This document shows, piece after piece, positions 35,600-47,190 of a DNA stretch of 64,000 bases. The stretch lies in the NCBI RefSeq assembly GCF_009727055.1, contig NC_052354.1, forward strand, positions 2,878,677 to 2,942,676. Direction: 5' to 3'. How positions within the stretch are numbered: the first letter of the stretch is position 1; each line of letters begins with the position of its first letter. Under the pieces are notes generated by a model. It was not told where the DNA came from. It saw only the letters and a program-made list of their open reading frames with translations, and searched no databases. Both the position numbers and the translations under genes were made by a program. Source of the DNA: Benincasa hispida. Lineage: Eukaryota; Streptophyta; Magnoliopsida; Cucurbitales; Cucurbitaceae.

Positions 35600-37080
35600 A
35601 ATATGTAATATATTTTTAGATTTTTTTCTCTTATTTTACTATCTATTACAAATATTCTATTATTTTTTTAACATTCTATTGGATGGAATAATCCCTAGCT
35701 TTTTCCACTTAATTATTTGGAAGTTGTTATATCAAATTTCACTTGATAACTCCAACCTAGTTCATGTAATAGGACATCTATTCTCCAATGAAGGTGTTAA
35801 TTCCTGGTCACCAGCTTTATGATCATGGTCATAGTCTTCTTTATGGTTTTTCAAAATTCAATTTCTTTGAAAATGAAAGTTTTGAAAGAAATTGGAAAAT
35901 AGAAAAAATAGCACATTGAAAAAGCTTGATATTAGGAAAAAAACGATATATAGAGATAATCAGACGATATGTAGGTAGAATATCTTATCGTGATTTTTTG
36001 ATCCTTGATCCCAACTCACACCGATCATTATTATTCAATTAAAACAAGATGAGAATTCCATGGTCATAGAACTGGATCAGGAATTGGAGCAATAGAAAGA
36101 CCTTTCATTTATAGAAGATCCACACATGATGATGCTCAGATTGATGCTTACTCAATTGTCTATTATTTCATTATCAATCATATATTTGATTTTTAATTAT
36201 TGATTTATATGCTTAAAGTTGTAGTTTATTACTTTAATAAGTTTGTTCTAAAACTTCACTAAAAAATTCACAATATTTTTATAAATTGTTGTGTTATCCG
36301 TGATTTTTCTCAAAGTATACGTCGATATATCCGTAAATCTGATTTATTGATATTTATATTGAGAACGATCCTTTCGTCCTTAATTGGGATCATGATGAAA
36401 TGTACTTTCTCATTTTAATTGTTGAGAATAGGTAATTTTTTTATTTTTTTATTTTTTTAAATTTCACTCCATTTCATTTCAAAATTTGATATTTGATATT
36501 GATCTCTCAAATTAATATATTTTTCATTACGTTGAAATACAAAAGGTAGCATTGATCGTATTGGCTGTGGGTCATCGAATTCTTTTCACTGCACGTTGCC
36601 CATCAGCCATCGTCGGCCACTCACTGCCGGTCATTAAGGACTGATTTGGTTTACTCTCCTCATACTTTTTTCCTTATCCCCTTCTTCTTCCCTCTTCCCT
36701 TTTGATTTCTCCTTCTCCCTTCTTCATCGTTCGAACATTGAAGCGTGACGTCGATCGATCTTGTTGGTCATGCATGTGGTGGTCGGATTGAGATAATAGA
36801 AGAAAACGGAGGTCATTGAAGAGTGCCGGATTCACCTCTTTCTTGAAGCCCAATACATCCAAGTCTACTGAGCTGGAAGAAGAATAGAAGCTTTTGAGTC
36901 AGTTCATTCTTCTGTTTTCAACCAACTGATAACCAAATTGGTCAGCTCATAAACAGAAGAGAGTAGGGGAAGAAGAATAAAGAAGAAAAGAAGGCGCGAT
37001 TGCCATTGATGTTGAAGGAAGAAAATTGTAGGAGACGGGGAGAAAAAAAAAAGTAAGAGGAGGAAACATAAAATATGCTT
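35600..37080. other. Intergenic region with no recognised gene
   Basis: 35690-36130 is moderately complex sequence without an open frame. 36600-36900 is CT-rich then mixed, resembling a 5' leader, but no following coding frame was found on either strand. Confidence 0.45.
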
Positions 37081-37417
37081 TTAATTTAGGTTCGTTTGGT
37101 AAACGATTAATTTTTAATTTTTTAAAATTAAACGTATAAACATTACTTCAACCTCTCAATTTCTTTTTTTTTTTTTTTGTTATCTATTTTTTTTTACAAA
37201 TGGTTTAAAAAATCAAACCAAAATTTGAATACTATAAAAAGTAGATTTTAAAATTTTGTTTTTTATTTTGAAACTTGGTTAAAAATTTTACCATTTTATC
37301 TAATAAAGAAATAGATTTAATTTTCAAAAACGAAAAACGAAAAACGAAATGATTAGAGACCTTGATAACTAAAAAATAGTAAAATATTGTCACGTCAGGT
37401 TTTCGTCTATATTTTGC

Positions 37418-37449
<32 letters not shown>

Positions 37450-37475
37450 CTTGAATTTTGGTAAGATGTAGATAA

Positions 37476-37495
37476 NNNNNNNNNNNNNNNNNNNN
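37476..37495. other. Short assembly gap flanked by poly-A
   Basis: Twenty N. A-tracts of about 24 bases (to 37443) and 34 bases (from 37496) lie on either side, so the gap probably reflects an unresolved homopolymer. Confidence 0.95.
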
Positions 37496-37533
<38 letters not shown>

Positions 37534-37671
37534 AGTATGGACCAAGAATATTGCTAAAAAATGGAAATCTTAAGTGCTTAAAAAGAATGCAAACCTTAGC
37601 TGTTGAATTCATTTGATGGAAAAAAAAAAAGTAAATTAGGAATTTAAAACAAAACTAGATTTATTAGTAAA

Positions 37672-37896
37672 CTAGGATTCCATTTGATAATTATTTCGTT
37701 TTTGGTTTATTCTAAAAATAAAAACAAGTTTTTAAAAGCTACTTCTTTTTAGTTTTCAAAATTTGACTTAGTTTGTTAAAGTATTAGTAAAAAAAAGACA
37801 AAAAAAGAAGAAATTTAGGGAGTGGAAGTAGTGTCTATTGACTTAATTTTTAAAACAAAAAATAAAAAACCAGAAGTCTACCAAATGGAAGCCTAA
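37672..37896. mobile_element. MITE-like foldback repeat (uninterrupted copy)
   Basis: Ends AGGATTCCATTTGATAA and, on the other strand, AGGCTTCCATTTGGTAGA. The centre contains TTTTTAGTTTTCAAAATTTG. It is the intact equivalent of the split repeat at 7795-8656. Confidence 0.6.
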
Positions 37897-37920
37897 ATTT
37901 TTTACTTTATTATTTCGTTG

Positions 37921-39061
37921 AGGCCTTGTTTGGTTCGTGATTCATTTTTATTTTTATGTTTTTAAAAATAAAAAATACAAAGAAAACCAACTAAAACGTG
38001 TTTGGTATACTTATTTTTAAAAACTATTTTAAAAAACAACGTTTCAAAAGCACATTTTAAAAAACAATAAATTGTCCTCTCTTTGTTTTCAAAATTTATT
38101 TTAAAAAATTATGAATGCAAAATACACTTAACACATTTATATCAGCCTACACAAATTGCTAATTGGATATTACAAAATTTTTTCTTTAAAGTTGAGAAGC
38201 CTACTTCTATCTATAAATTGTATCTCTTATCAATTTTAAATAAAGTATGATAAATATATGAAGGAATATGAATATACTACTAATTTAAATGGTGCAATAT
38301 CTTATCGACATTAATCCTACAAATTCGTAGGATTTTCCCTTTCGATAAAAGATTTTTGTTTTTACTTTATCTTGATGAAAATTATTTATGTTATTTTTTC
38401 ATAAATAATTTTTGTTCTCTTAGCATATTATCATTGTATTTCCACAAATCAAAAACCTTTTCCCTGTCATGTAATTTCTCTCCACTATTTTTCTTTTCCT
38501 TGTTAACAATTAAAAATCATTGTAATAACAAAACAATTGAATTATTATTTTTAATTATTTAGAATAATGAAATTTATCAAACAAAAATTAATCTTCTCTC
38601 GCATTTTCAAATTTACAACCATACACAAACTTTGAATCTTGATTTCAAATTTCAAAAATTTAATTTGGAACCAAACGTGCTTGCATTTGGTTCGTGATCT
38701 GAAAATTGTTTTAGAAAACAAAGAATTCAACATAGAACAAAAAATAATTCTTCCTTTTCACTGTATTCGAAAGCACGTTTTGTTCCAATTTAAAATTTTG
38801 AAATTTGAATTCAAAATTCAAAATTTGTATTTAGTTGTGATTTGAAAATGCAAGTGTATCCCACATTCATAATTTCTGAAAATAAAATCTAAAAACAAAG
38901 AAAATGACAATCTATTGTTTTTGAAAACGGATAATTTCAAAGATTGTTTTGAGAAATCGTTTTTAAAAATAAGTATATTAAACACGTTTTAATTGTTTTC
39001 CTAATATTTTTTATTTTTGAAAATATAAAAACGAAAATGAATCGAGAATCAAATGGGGCTT
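37921..39061. mobile_element. Long-TIR non-autonomous DNA transposon
   Basis: Left end AGGCCTTGTTTGGTTCGTGA; right end on the other strand AAGCCCCATTTGATTCTCGA. The match continues for about 115 bases, including AAAACGTGTTTGGTATACTT versus AAAACGTGTTTAATATACTT. TIRs this long suggest a Mutator-like MITE, but no clear 9-bp target duplication was found. No coding capacity. Confidence 0.6.
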
Positions 39062-39099
39062 AAATTTGTTATAAAACTAAAATTCAAAACTTGATTCCT

Positions 39100-40478
39100 T
39101 TGTTAACAAAAGCTAATTTGGTTATTTAAAAAGAAAAACTAAACTAGTGCCACTCCTACATTATTGTCGTGGAAATCAATAGAGTAAAAAAAATTGAAGT
39201 GATGAAGCATCGAAAAATTGAGAGTAACTGAGGCGCTTTGTTTTTTTTGAAGTTTTTCTTTTCTATTTATGTGCAGTCTGTGCAGCAATGGCCATTTAGA
39301 GAGCATTCTCATAATTTTCTTTTGAGCGTTTCTCTTTTGTGGTTAATTCGATGGTTAGGAATGCAAACAAAATCTCATATTAGTTACAGAAAAAAGTGGT
39401 CAGAGATATATAAGTGAAAATAATCATCTCCATTGGTATTAGGCATTTTGGGTGACCAAAAGAGATAATTTTAAAGTAAAATAAAAATGAGTCGCCACCA
39501 AGATTCTAGAAAATCGAGCTTCCAAATATTTCTAAAATTCGTTGTCGAATATTTTAGAAAAATGTTATTGAAACAATTATTTAAGAAGAGAGATTAAAAC
39601 TCATTTAATAAAAGGCAAAAGGATTTAATTTCAAAGACTTGAAAATAAACCTAAAAGTATTAAAAATGCTAGAGAAACTTTACTAAAAAAAATAACATGA
39701 ATTTAAATATGTAAAGTTACACTAACAAAATATACAATTTAACAATAAATTTAAAGCAATAAACAGAACAAACAAGGATATTTACAAATGATTTCCTCAC
39801 CTTAAGATTCTAGAAAATTAGACTCCCAAATATTTATAGAATCCATCGTCGGATTTTTTTTAAAAAGAAAATTAATTGAAAATATTAAAATTTAAACAAC
39901 TATTAGCAAGAATATATTAAATCAACCAAAAAAATAGGGAAGGAAAAAAAAATGTTGAAATTCAAAACACTAAATTCTCTTGCTGTTTGAAGTATGAATC
40001 ACTGGGACCAAAGCCCTACCAATGCACCTCTAACTAAGTTAGAGTTTTTTTTTGGTGTGTGTTAGATTCTTGATATTGTAGAGTTTTTTTTTTTTTTTTT
40101 TTTTTAATGCGTGGAAATTTCGCTTGATGTATGTAAGGATGGAGGCTTTAGGGTAATTTGGGATATGGTTGCTAGGTTTCTTTTTGGAAGGCAAAATAAG
40201 GATTTGGGGTTGTCGTGGATGGAGAATCTCTAGGGTTTGTTGGGGGAGAAAAGGGAATTATAAAGCCCAAAACCATTTCCATAATTACTTTTTTTTTTCC
40301 TGTTAACGGATTTTATTTCCAATTTGAGATTTTGCCAAACATAGTCTAAGCTCGAAAAGGAAGATAATTTTTTTGCAAATAAAACCAAATTCAAAATTTT
40401 TCTATATTTGTTTTATTTTTTCCCCTAACTAAATTGGTTACTTTAATCAAACTAAAATAATTAAAAGTTAAAAAGAGG
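39100..40478. other. Intergenic region with an LTR-like fragment
   Basis: 39148-39195 (ACATTATTGTCGTGGAAATC type) and 39355-39470 (ATGCAAACAAAATCTCATATT, ATCATCTCCATTGGTATTAGG) match two parts of the LTR start at 44031-44270 but in reversed order. The remainder is AT-rich with no gene. Confidence 0.45.
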
Positions 40479-41389
40479 CACTAGAAGAATTTCGGACTTT
40501 AATATCGGTTTTAAACCGACATTAAAGGGATTTAATGTCGGTTGAACCAACATGAAAGATAGTGTTATTAAAGCTCTTTAATGTCGGTTTTAAACCGACA
40601 TTAAAGGGCTTTAATAACACTGTCTATAATGAAATTTGCAACCGACATTAAAGCCTATAATATGTCCGTTTTATCAATTGTTGTCCGTTTTTTTAAATTT
40701 CGTTGCCGAATCCATTTTTTTGATCAAAAAGTATAACATGACACATCATCATCGAACACTATGGCTATGACATATTATTTATGTATGGATTGTAAATCTA
40801 TTATATTTAATCCACAAATTCTGCTATAAAATTATAATTTAAAAGGTTCGTACAATAATTCAGCCCTTGAAAACATAAATTACAAGTAATACAAACATTA
40901 TGAATTTACTGTCCCTCTCCAATTGGTAAGTATGGATCCCTTCATAATTCTTCTTGAACAGAACCCCAACACCCCCCAGCAGTGTCTGGTTATAGGCATC
41001 GTTTTCTGACCACTGTTGTTCAAAGAATCACAAACAAAAAAGGTTTAAGACAAAGGATTAAAAGTGAAAATGTGATCAAAATTCATATTCAACTAACCGT
41101 GTTTATTGGGAATGTGTATAAATGGTACATTCAAGGCAAAATTCTTTACTAGAGTTCCCTAAGAAAAAGCATAAAGAGATTGCGATACCAAATCTTTTAC
41201 TCCTTTGTTGCACTTGCAAAACAAGAAAACTTAATAGTTGAATAAATGAGAGAATCTTCTTTTTAAAACTATGAGTCATCAACTAAAACTTATTAAAACT
41301 GTGAGTCAAACATTCTTTTAGTGTATTTAATTAGCATAATGCACATGTTCTCAAGCTAATCAATCATTTAGTTCCTGTATCTATCACTT

Positions 41390-42065
41390 AGCTCCAACGG
41401 CCCATCGTGTAGCTCAATCGTTTAGTAAATGAACTCACGCATATGTTATCGTTTAGCTACCGCGCCCATCGTTTAGCGCTGACGCCTTATCGTCTAACGC
41501 ATTCGCTATTGCTTAACATCATCACTTATCGCTTAGTATTCCACCTATCGTGTAGCGCGTTTGCTCATCATCTAACGCAACATGGCTATCGTCTATCGCT
41601 CATGCCTATCGTGTAGGCCATCGTGTAGTCTATCACTTAGCGCCCGCACATCTACTATACGATCGTCCAGCACCTGCCTACACGATTGACGATCGTCCAA
41701 CGCCCGCACATCTGCTATACGATCATCCAGACCTGCTTACACGATCGTCCAGCGTCCACTTACACGATCGTCCAGTGCTCGAGCATCTGCTATACAATCG
41801 TCCAGCGCCCGCCTACACGTTTGTCCAGCGTCTGTGCATATTTACATGATCGTCTAGTGCATCGCTTAGCTCCACACGTCTTCTATATGATCGTCTACGC
41901 ATTGCTACACGATCGTCCAGCTCCCACCTACACGATAGCCTGCCTCATTGTTTAGCTCCCCGTATTGCTACACGATCGTCCAGCACCCGCCTACACGATC
42001 GCCTACCTTATTGTGTAGCGCTACCCATTTGCTACACGATCGTCTACCCAGCACCTTGCGCTCAA
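41390..42065. repeat. Degenerate CGATCGTCCAGC array inside the CACTA element
   Basis: More than a dozen variants of ACACGATCGTCCAGCGCCCGC, grading leftward into TATCGTNTAGC units. The unit spacing is irregular, about 20 to 60 bases. The palindromic core CGATCG is the best conserved part. Open frames across it are by-products. Confidence 0.75.
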
Positions 42066-42243
42066 CATTTTGCTTTCATTGCTCTTGCTCACGCATATCC
42101 AACGCAGGAGCAACTCTTAGCAACGCCTCTTGTCAATACTTCAACAAATGTATCATATACAACAAAACCATTAATCAAATCAAATTTCAAAGGCCATAGA
42201 CACATAAAAAGGCCCAAATCTAGGAGTAGAGAGACATATTGAA

Positions 42244-42534
42244 GTGAAACTGCAACTGGCTTTCATTGAGACATTTACACAAACAGTTGAGAGGCGTAAC
42301 ATAAGAACAAAAATTACTGTGAGTTTAAGAGAGGAAAGAGAAGAAGAGCATACTGATCTGGACGAACGAAGAATGGCGAACTTTAGATCTTCAGATCTGG
42401 ACTTCAAATTGAACGACGAATGGCAGCATACGGATCCGGGCGACTGGACTTCAAATCCGAGCGACTGGGTGCGGCCGACGACGACGAATGAGAGGATCTA
42501 CACCACGGATGACTGGGTGCAACTTCAAATCTGA
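42244..42534 (+). other. Open frame in the CACTA interior, possibly captured host sequence
   Basis: A 96-codon frame, locally richer in G and C, with an internal repeat of a DW-containing motif (NDEWQHTDPGDW, SDWV, TDDWVQ). No family was recognised. CACTA elements often carry host-derived segments, so capture is a reasonable guess, but expression and source are unknown. Confidence 0.25.
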
Positions 42535-42857
42535 GCTAGATCTACACCACGACAGACTCTTCACCCATGATCGATGGACGAATGACAAGGGTTTAGAAGA
42601 GAGAAGTGAGAAAGAAGAGGGTCTAAAGAGGGAAGTGTGGGAATGAGAGGAAAAAGAAAATAGGGGGAGAGTGAAGAGGGAAAAATTAAGCGGGTCTTTA
42701 ATGTCGGTTTAAAACCGACATTAAAGGTACACCAACAATGTCGGTTTAAAATCGACATTAAAGATCCGTTTTTTTTTTAAAAAAAATAAAACCGACATTA
42801 TACATCCAATTTCACTTTTTTCAACCGACATTAATACCCAAAATTCTTGTAGTGAGG

Positions 42858-43850
42858 TAAAAATTAGTTTAAAAAAATGGTGGATAACAATCAATATTAG
42901 ACTAGAAAAGTTAAGATAAAAATCAATCTAAAAATAAATTAATTTAAATAAAGCTGGGTAAAATTAAAATAAGTGGCTAAAAAAACTAGAAAAATTATAA
43001 TTATATGAGAGAATAATGTATTTAATAAGATTCAAATAGTAATAATATGAATGAGATTCATATTATAACTTTGGATTAAATTTAATATGAATGTGGTTAA
43101 TATTATAGCTATAGGTAGTTTAATGTGAATGAGATTTATATTAAAACTATAGTATATGAGAGGAAATACATTTGAATATGAGTCAAATGTGACATTGATT
43201 AAATATATGATATATGATTAATTGATATTAATTAATTGGATCAATTAATATTTATTAAATTAAAGATAAACTAAATGAGATTTAATTTAATATTAAATTA
43301 AATATAAAAGTTCTTTCTAGCCATTAGCAACGGAGTTAATGTAAGATTGAGGAGAGTTATCTCCCCTCCCCTCTCACCTGTAACATACAAAAGTTTCTGT
43401 GAGATTCATAGAAGTAGAACAAAATTTCTTCTGCAAAATTTCTCTCAAGCAATCCCTCTCTCATTTACTCTTTTCTTTTTCAAAATCAAAAAGTCTACAA
43501 CTCCTTCGAATCTTATTTTGGAGAATAGCAAAGAAGGCATGGTGGTGGTTTCTTTGTTGGTATTTGTTTAAGGGAGAAATTCACTATATGTTGAGTTCAT
43601 GAGGTGGGAGTTTGTTTGAGAGGAAAGCATTAAATCTTGTCTTCAAGGGTTAGTTCCTCTAATCCTCTTTATTCCTCTGTACAACATATTTATTTTATAC
43701 ATATGTTTATCCTAAACAATCCTGTATGTTTTCTCTGTTTTCACTATTCCCAAAACGAATTTTGAAAGCACACACGTTTATGCGTTTCAGCTAAGGAATT
43801 TGATTCCTTCATGTGGAATTCTCAGATTCCGAACAAAGAAATTTGGTGAA
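42858..43850 (+). mobile_element. Rightward copia-type LTR fragment
   Basis: AT-rich sequence with ATATGATATATGATTAATTG and TAATATTAAATTAAATATAA, then a CT-rich stretch with CAAGCAATCCCTCTC, ending in a GGAATTTGATTCCTTCATGTGG segment. This is the order of parts in the copia LTRs at 51.7-53.6 kb read in the other direction. The left limit is not clear. Confidence 0.4.
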
Positions 43851-44020
43851 CCTTGTTCATGTTCTATCTAGGTGATAAGAACAAGTGTGATTCGTGCTCG
43901 CGCTTGGGTGAGCAAGTGACCCAAGATGAACAAGAAGTGCCTTGGGAGTTAGAGCAAGCTTTCATAGTTAGGAGTGAAACAAATTTGTTCAAGGGGAGGC
44001 CCAAAGTGGTACTTTGTTTC

Positions 44021-44270
44021 AGAGGAGGATTGTTAGAAGTGCAAACAAAATTCTACATTGGTTATGGTAGGAAGTGATCATGGGTATATAAGTAAGGACA
44101 ATTATCTCCATTGGTATGAGACATTTTGGGGTGACATAAAAAACAAATCCATGAGGGTTTATATACAAAGAAGTCAATATCATATCATTGTGAAGATATA
44201 TGGAAGTTCGTTGTCCTTAACATTATTGTCATGGAAATCAATAGAGTAAAAAATTTTAAAGAGGGGTACA
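44021..44270 (+). mobile_element. Start of a second LTR after a short internal remnant
   Basis: A purine tract CAGAGGAGGA is followed by TGTTAGAAGTGCAAAC, a normal polypurine-tract/LTR junction in plus orientation. The sequence to 44270 matches pieces at 39148-39195 and 39355-39470. 43855-44020 would be residual internal sequence. Confidence 0.45.
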
Positions 44271-45026
44271 AAAACATAACTAATGTAAATTTAATTTTGA
44301 AAATGAAGATAAAATGTCTTATTAAAAGTTATTATAAAAATTGATCTATATTACACTAAATGTTATACATTTTACAAAACAATCACTAAAAAAAAAGGAA
44401 AAAAAAAAAGTAATTTATCCAAACCAGGCATTAGGAACCTGTATCCCAAATACAGGCTTCAACCCAAGCGTCCAGAAATCCACACTCTAAACATAGACTT
44501 AAAAGCTTCCTCAAATAAACCTCAAAAACATTTTATTCTGAGACTTATGATTCTAAACCTAAGTGTCGAACAATCCCTTAAATGATCAAAACTGTGCTTA
44601 ACTCAATACTTGAATTACTTACATAAAAAACGTTAGTATCCATAACACCTTTATTACCAACAATCTTAGCATAAATTAGCTAATTAAAGATTTAAAAGTA
44701 TATGTCATCGAACAACCAATGAGAAGTTCGAACCTCTCACCTCCGCGAGTTGTGTAGCTAAAAAAATAAAAAAGAAAAAAAAACACACACATTTTTTCGT
44801 TACAAGTAAATTTCCATATATGAAAAAGTAGTCACCATGAATCCAATTATTAATTCCATCAAAATCATGCAACAAACAACCAACTATGCCAAGCCAATAA
44901 GAGAGAGTTAATATGTCCACAATTTTTTCCCTTTCTATGAATGAAGATCTTCCTTCACATTCATCCCAAAAGGAATACACAATTAATTATATAATTTCCA
45001 ATTGACTCAAATATATTGTTAAAAAT
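44271..45026. other. Region downstream of the ERF gene
   Basis: 3' flank of the ERF gene. No further gene. A GGTTCGAACTT box on the minus strand near 44728 was not accepted as a SINE. Confidence 0.45.
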
Positions 45027-45503
45027 TTAGAAATAGGCTGATAACAACAAAGTGTCTTCTTCATCTGAGACTGGTCCAAACCCAAGAAGACCCAACCTCA
45101 ATGGACTCAACAATGGTGCTTCCTTCACCTGCTCGAATGTCCTCGGACTCCATGATCCACTGCTCGTCCCTTGCTCTCCATCCTCCATATCCCTCATTTG
45201 TGCTGCAGCCTTTGCCGCTGCCGATTGAATGTGTTCTCTCGAGCACGACTCCGGTTGAGGGAGCGAGCCGACAGAGTCGGGGAAGTTGAGCACCGCAGAG
45301 GTGCCTCTCAAAAATGCCGCTGCCGAGTCATAGGCACGTGCCGCCATTTCGGGGGAGGCGAAGGAGCCAAGCCACACACGCATCTTCTTCCCCGGTAGCC
45401 TTATCTCCGAGACATAGCGACCCCAACTCCGCTTTCGAACCCCTCGAAAGGGTTTTGAAATCGAATCGTTAGTTCCGAGACGCCGTGGTTGAGCTTGAGT
45501 CAT
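45027..45503 (-). CDS. AP2/ERF transcription factor, DREB type (single exon)
   Basis: Nuclear DNA-binding regulator, 158 aa from the ATG at 45503. The AP2 domain starts at about residue 20: [20 protein letters not shown], then [26 protein letters not shown] and SAVLNFP. The domain has Val at position 14 (DREB hallmark) and Leu rather than Glu at 19, as in some A-4/A-5 DREB proteins. A conserved-looking [13 protein letters not shown] helix follows, then an acidic C-terminal tail ([11 protein letters not shown]). The frame is open further upstream, including an ATG at 45575, but that part encodes an unusual Leu-run and overlaps a TATA-like box, so it is taken as leader. ERF genes of this group are usually intronless and stress- or development-responsive; the exact role is unknown. 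Confidence 0.92.
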   Translation of the reverse strand: MTQAQPRRLGTNDSISKPFRGVRKRSWGRYVSEIRLPGKKMRVWLGSFASPEMAARAYDSAAAFLRGTSAVLNFPDSVGSLPQPESCSREHIQSAAAKAAAQMRDMEDGEQGTSSGSWSPRTFEQVKEAPLLSPLRLGLLGFGPVSDEEDTLLLSAYF

Positions 45504-45583
45504 TGAGAGTAGAGATTGAAGAAGAAGGAGCAAGAAAAGTAAATTGTGGTTTGAAGAAGCCAGGAGTTGGTGCATTGTAAGTT

Positions 45584-45595
45584 CAATATATATTG
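45584..45595 (-). promoter_or_regulatory. TATA-like box of the ERF gene
   Basis: Reads CAATATATATTG on the minus strand, 80-90 bases upstream of the chosen ATG (45503). Transcription would begin around 45550-45560, downstream of the ATG at 45575, which supports the shorter protein. Confidence 0.45.
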
Positions 45596-45605
45596 AGAAT
45601 GGCAA

Positions 45606-46890
45606 CTTAAAGTGAGTGAGAATATAAATGGTGAGTTTTGGAATGAAAATGAGTGGCTTTTCTTTTTGTTTTTGTTGTTTTATGTTTTGACATTTTTAAT
45701 TTAGAGGATGTATATATGTTTTAGAAAATTTTGAGAATATATTTGGTAACTTAGATAATGAGAAACGCGTTTATTAAATATAGAACTTTTTATATGAGTT
45801 GTAAAAATAATGATTACATCAACACGGTTGCCTTCTTGACTTTGGTCTCATTCTTCCTTCTAGAGAGTTCAAGCAATTATATATTTCATATATAGAAGCT
45901 AAAATTTTATTTTATGAATTCTTATATTCATTTGAAAAGAAAATTTACCAAAAGTTGTGTTCTTTGTTAGATTATGAACCTTTCATCTCATTCGGATTGT
46001 GTACGATGAAGTTCTTTTTATTCAAATTAAATAATTGATTTTGAATTTATTGAAGTAGGTACAAATATTTTGAAGCTCTTATTAAGAAAACATGTTATAT
46101 ATATATATATATATGTTGATGTCAAAATTTGGATAGGGTAATACGTCTAACCTTCAGGTGATAATATTAGCAAATTTGTTTGGAGGGGAAAAAACGTGAC
46201 CTGAAAAAAAAAATTGCATACTGGTGTGATGCTTACCACACACTTCGATTTTTAAGTAAGAGAGTGACAAAATGTAGAAGATAGGGAGTTTGAGAGTAAG
46301 ATTCAAATGAGTTCATACATGAAACTGTAAAGATGTATTTATAAAGGAGAGGTTAACCTAAGTCTTCTCCTGCTTTCTTTTGAAATCCAATTATCTCATA
46401 ATCTGATAAGATAATCTGTGATTTCATAGATTAGGGTGTGCTAGACATGTCTAGTATGATTATTAGACTCTCGAGGTGGTCAGTCTTGATGGCCAAGAAT
46501 GAGCCAAGAGGTGGGTTGACCCAAAGGCTTGGTTCATGCCTTGTGCTAATGACCGAGGCTGAGGAAGTAATCAGCCTCGACCTTGGCCAAAGGAGAGTAG
46601 GGCTAGAAGGTCTTACTCCCCTCCCTAGGCCCATTACAATCTTGCCTTGGTTTCGATTCGATTTTTTTCGTTTATTTATTGAATTTATTTTTCTTTTCAA
46701 AATTACTCCAAAGAGTATAATTAGAAAAATTCTCTCACACATAGTACTATAGTACTATACTCCCTTAAAGACTTAGGAAAGTTCTAGTCATATAACAAGG
46801 TATGATTAAACACTACAGGCCTAAATTTGGCAAAAGCACTATGGTATTGAAGGGATAACCAATCAATGAATAACAAGTTTGGCATAGTTA
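45606..46890. other. ERF upstream region
   Basis: AT-rich promoter-side sequence with an (AT)n tract at 46097-46114. 46470-46640 is GC-richer and contains GACCGAGGCTGAGG / CAGCCTCGACC words that loosely recall 6590-6640. No gene supported. Confidence 0.4.
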
Positions 46891-46891
46891 T

Positions 46892-47190
46892 CACTACAAA
46901 AAAAAAATTAGATCTTCGTACACCTTTTTCTCAACGCCCAAAAATTCGTCGGGAAAAACATCCTCTCCAACCCGTACTTCGACTGTTGGGAGATCTAGGC
47001 ATTTCCGAAGCCATTTTTTTCAAAAAAAAAACATCGTGGAAGGTACTTTGTCCCGACATTGGTTTCAATTGGCGTTAGGACAAGTCTTGGGTAAAAAAAA
47101 TTTTCAAGGTCTTTCCCGATGATAAGTCTTAAGTAAAAATAGCAGGATAGCATCCCATGCTCGTCGATTAGCCACATTAAACATAGGGAT
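46892..47190 (+). mobile_element. CACTA-type left-end fragment
   Basis: Begins CACTACAAAAAAAAAATTAG and continues with TCGTCGGGAAA and other CGTCGGGA-type words like those in the remnant at 22800-25279. No matching right end was found nearby, so it is a solo or truncated end. Confidence 0.45.

Larger units (their letters stand above)
40479..42854. mobile_element. Non-autonomous CACTA (En/Spm-type) transposon, 2376 bp
   Basis: Ends CACTAGAAGAATTTC and, on the other strand, CACTACAAGAATTTTG. A perfect 3-bp target duplication AGG lies at 40476-40478 and 42855-42857. Subterminal regions carry repeated palindromes of the form TTAATGTCGG-TTTTAAA-CCGACATTAA (at least two on the left, one on the right, plus half-sites), as expected for transposase-binding sites. 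The interior has no transposase. It holds a CGATCGT array (41390-42065) and a GC-richer segment with one open frame (42244-42534). Confidence 0.88.

Noticed and set aside
36660..36862. Short minus-strand frame as a gene
   Set aside because: Made largely of a CT-rich tract and without a known domain or splice partner.
41390..42065. CRISPR-like array
   Set aside because: Plant nuclear sequence, units are degenerate and irregularly spaced, there are no unique spacers of fixed length, and it lies inside a CACTA transposon.
44705..44770. Second SINE, from a GGTTCGAACTT box
   Set aside because: No convincing A-box at the right distance and no flanking duplications.
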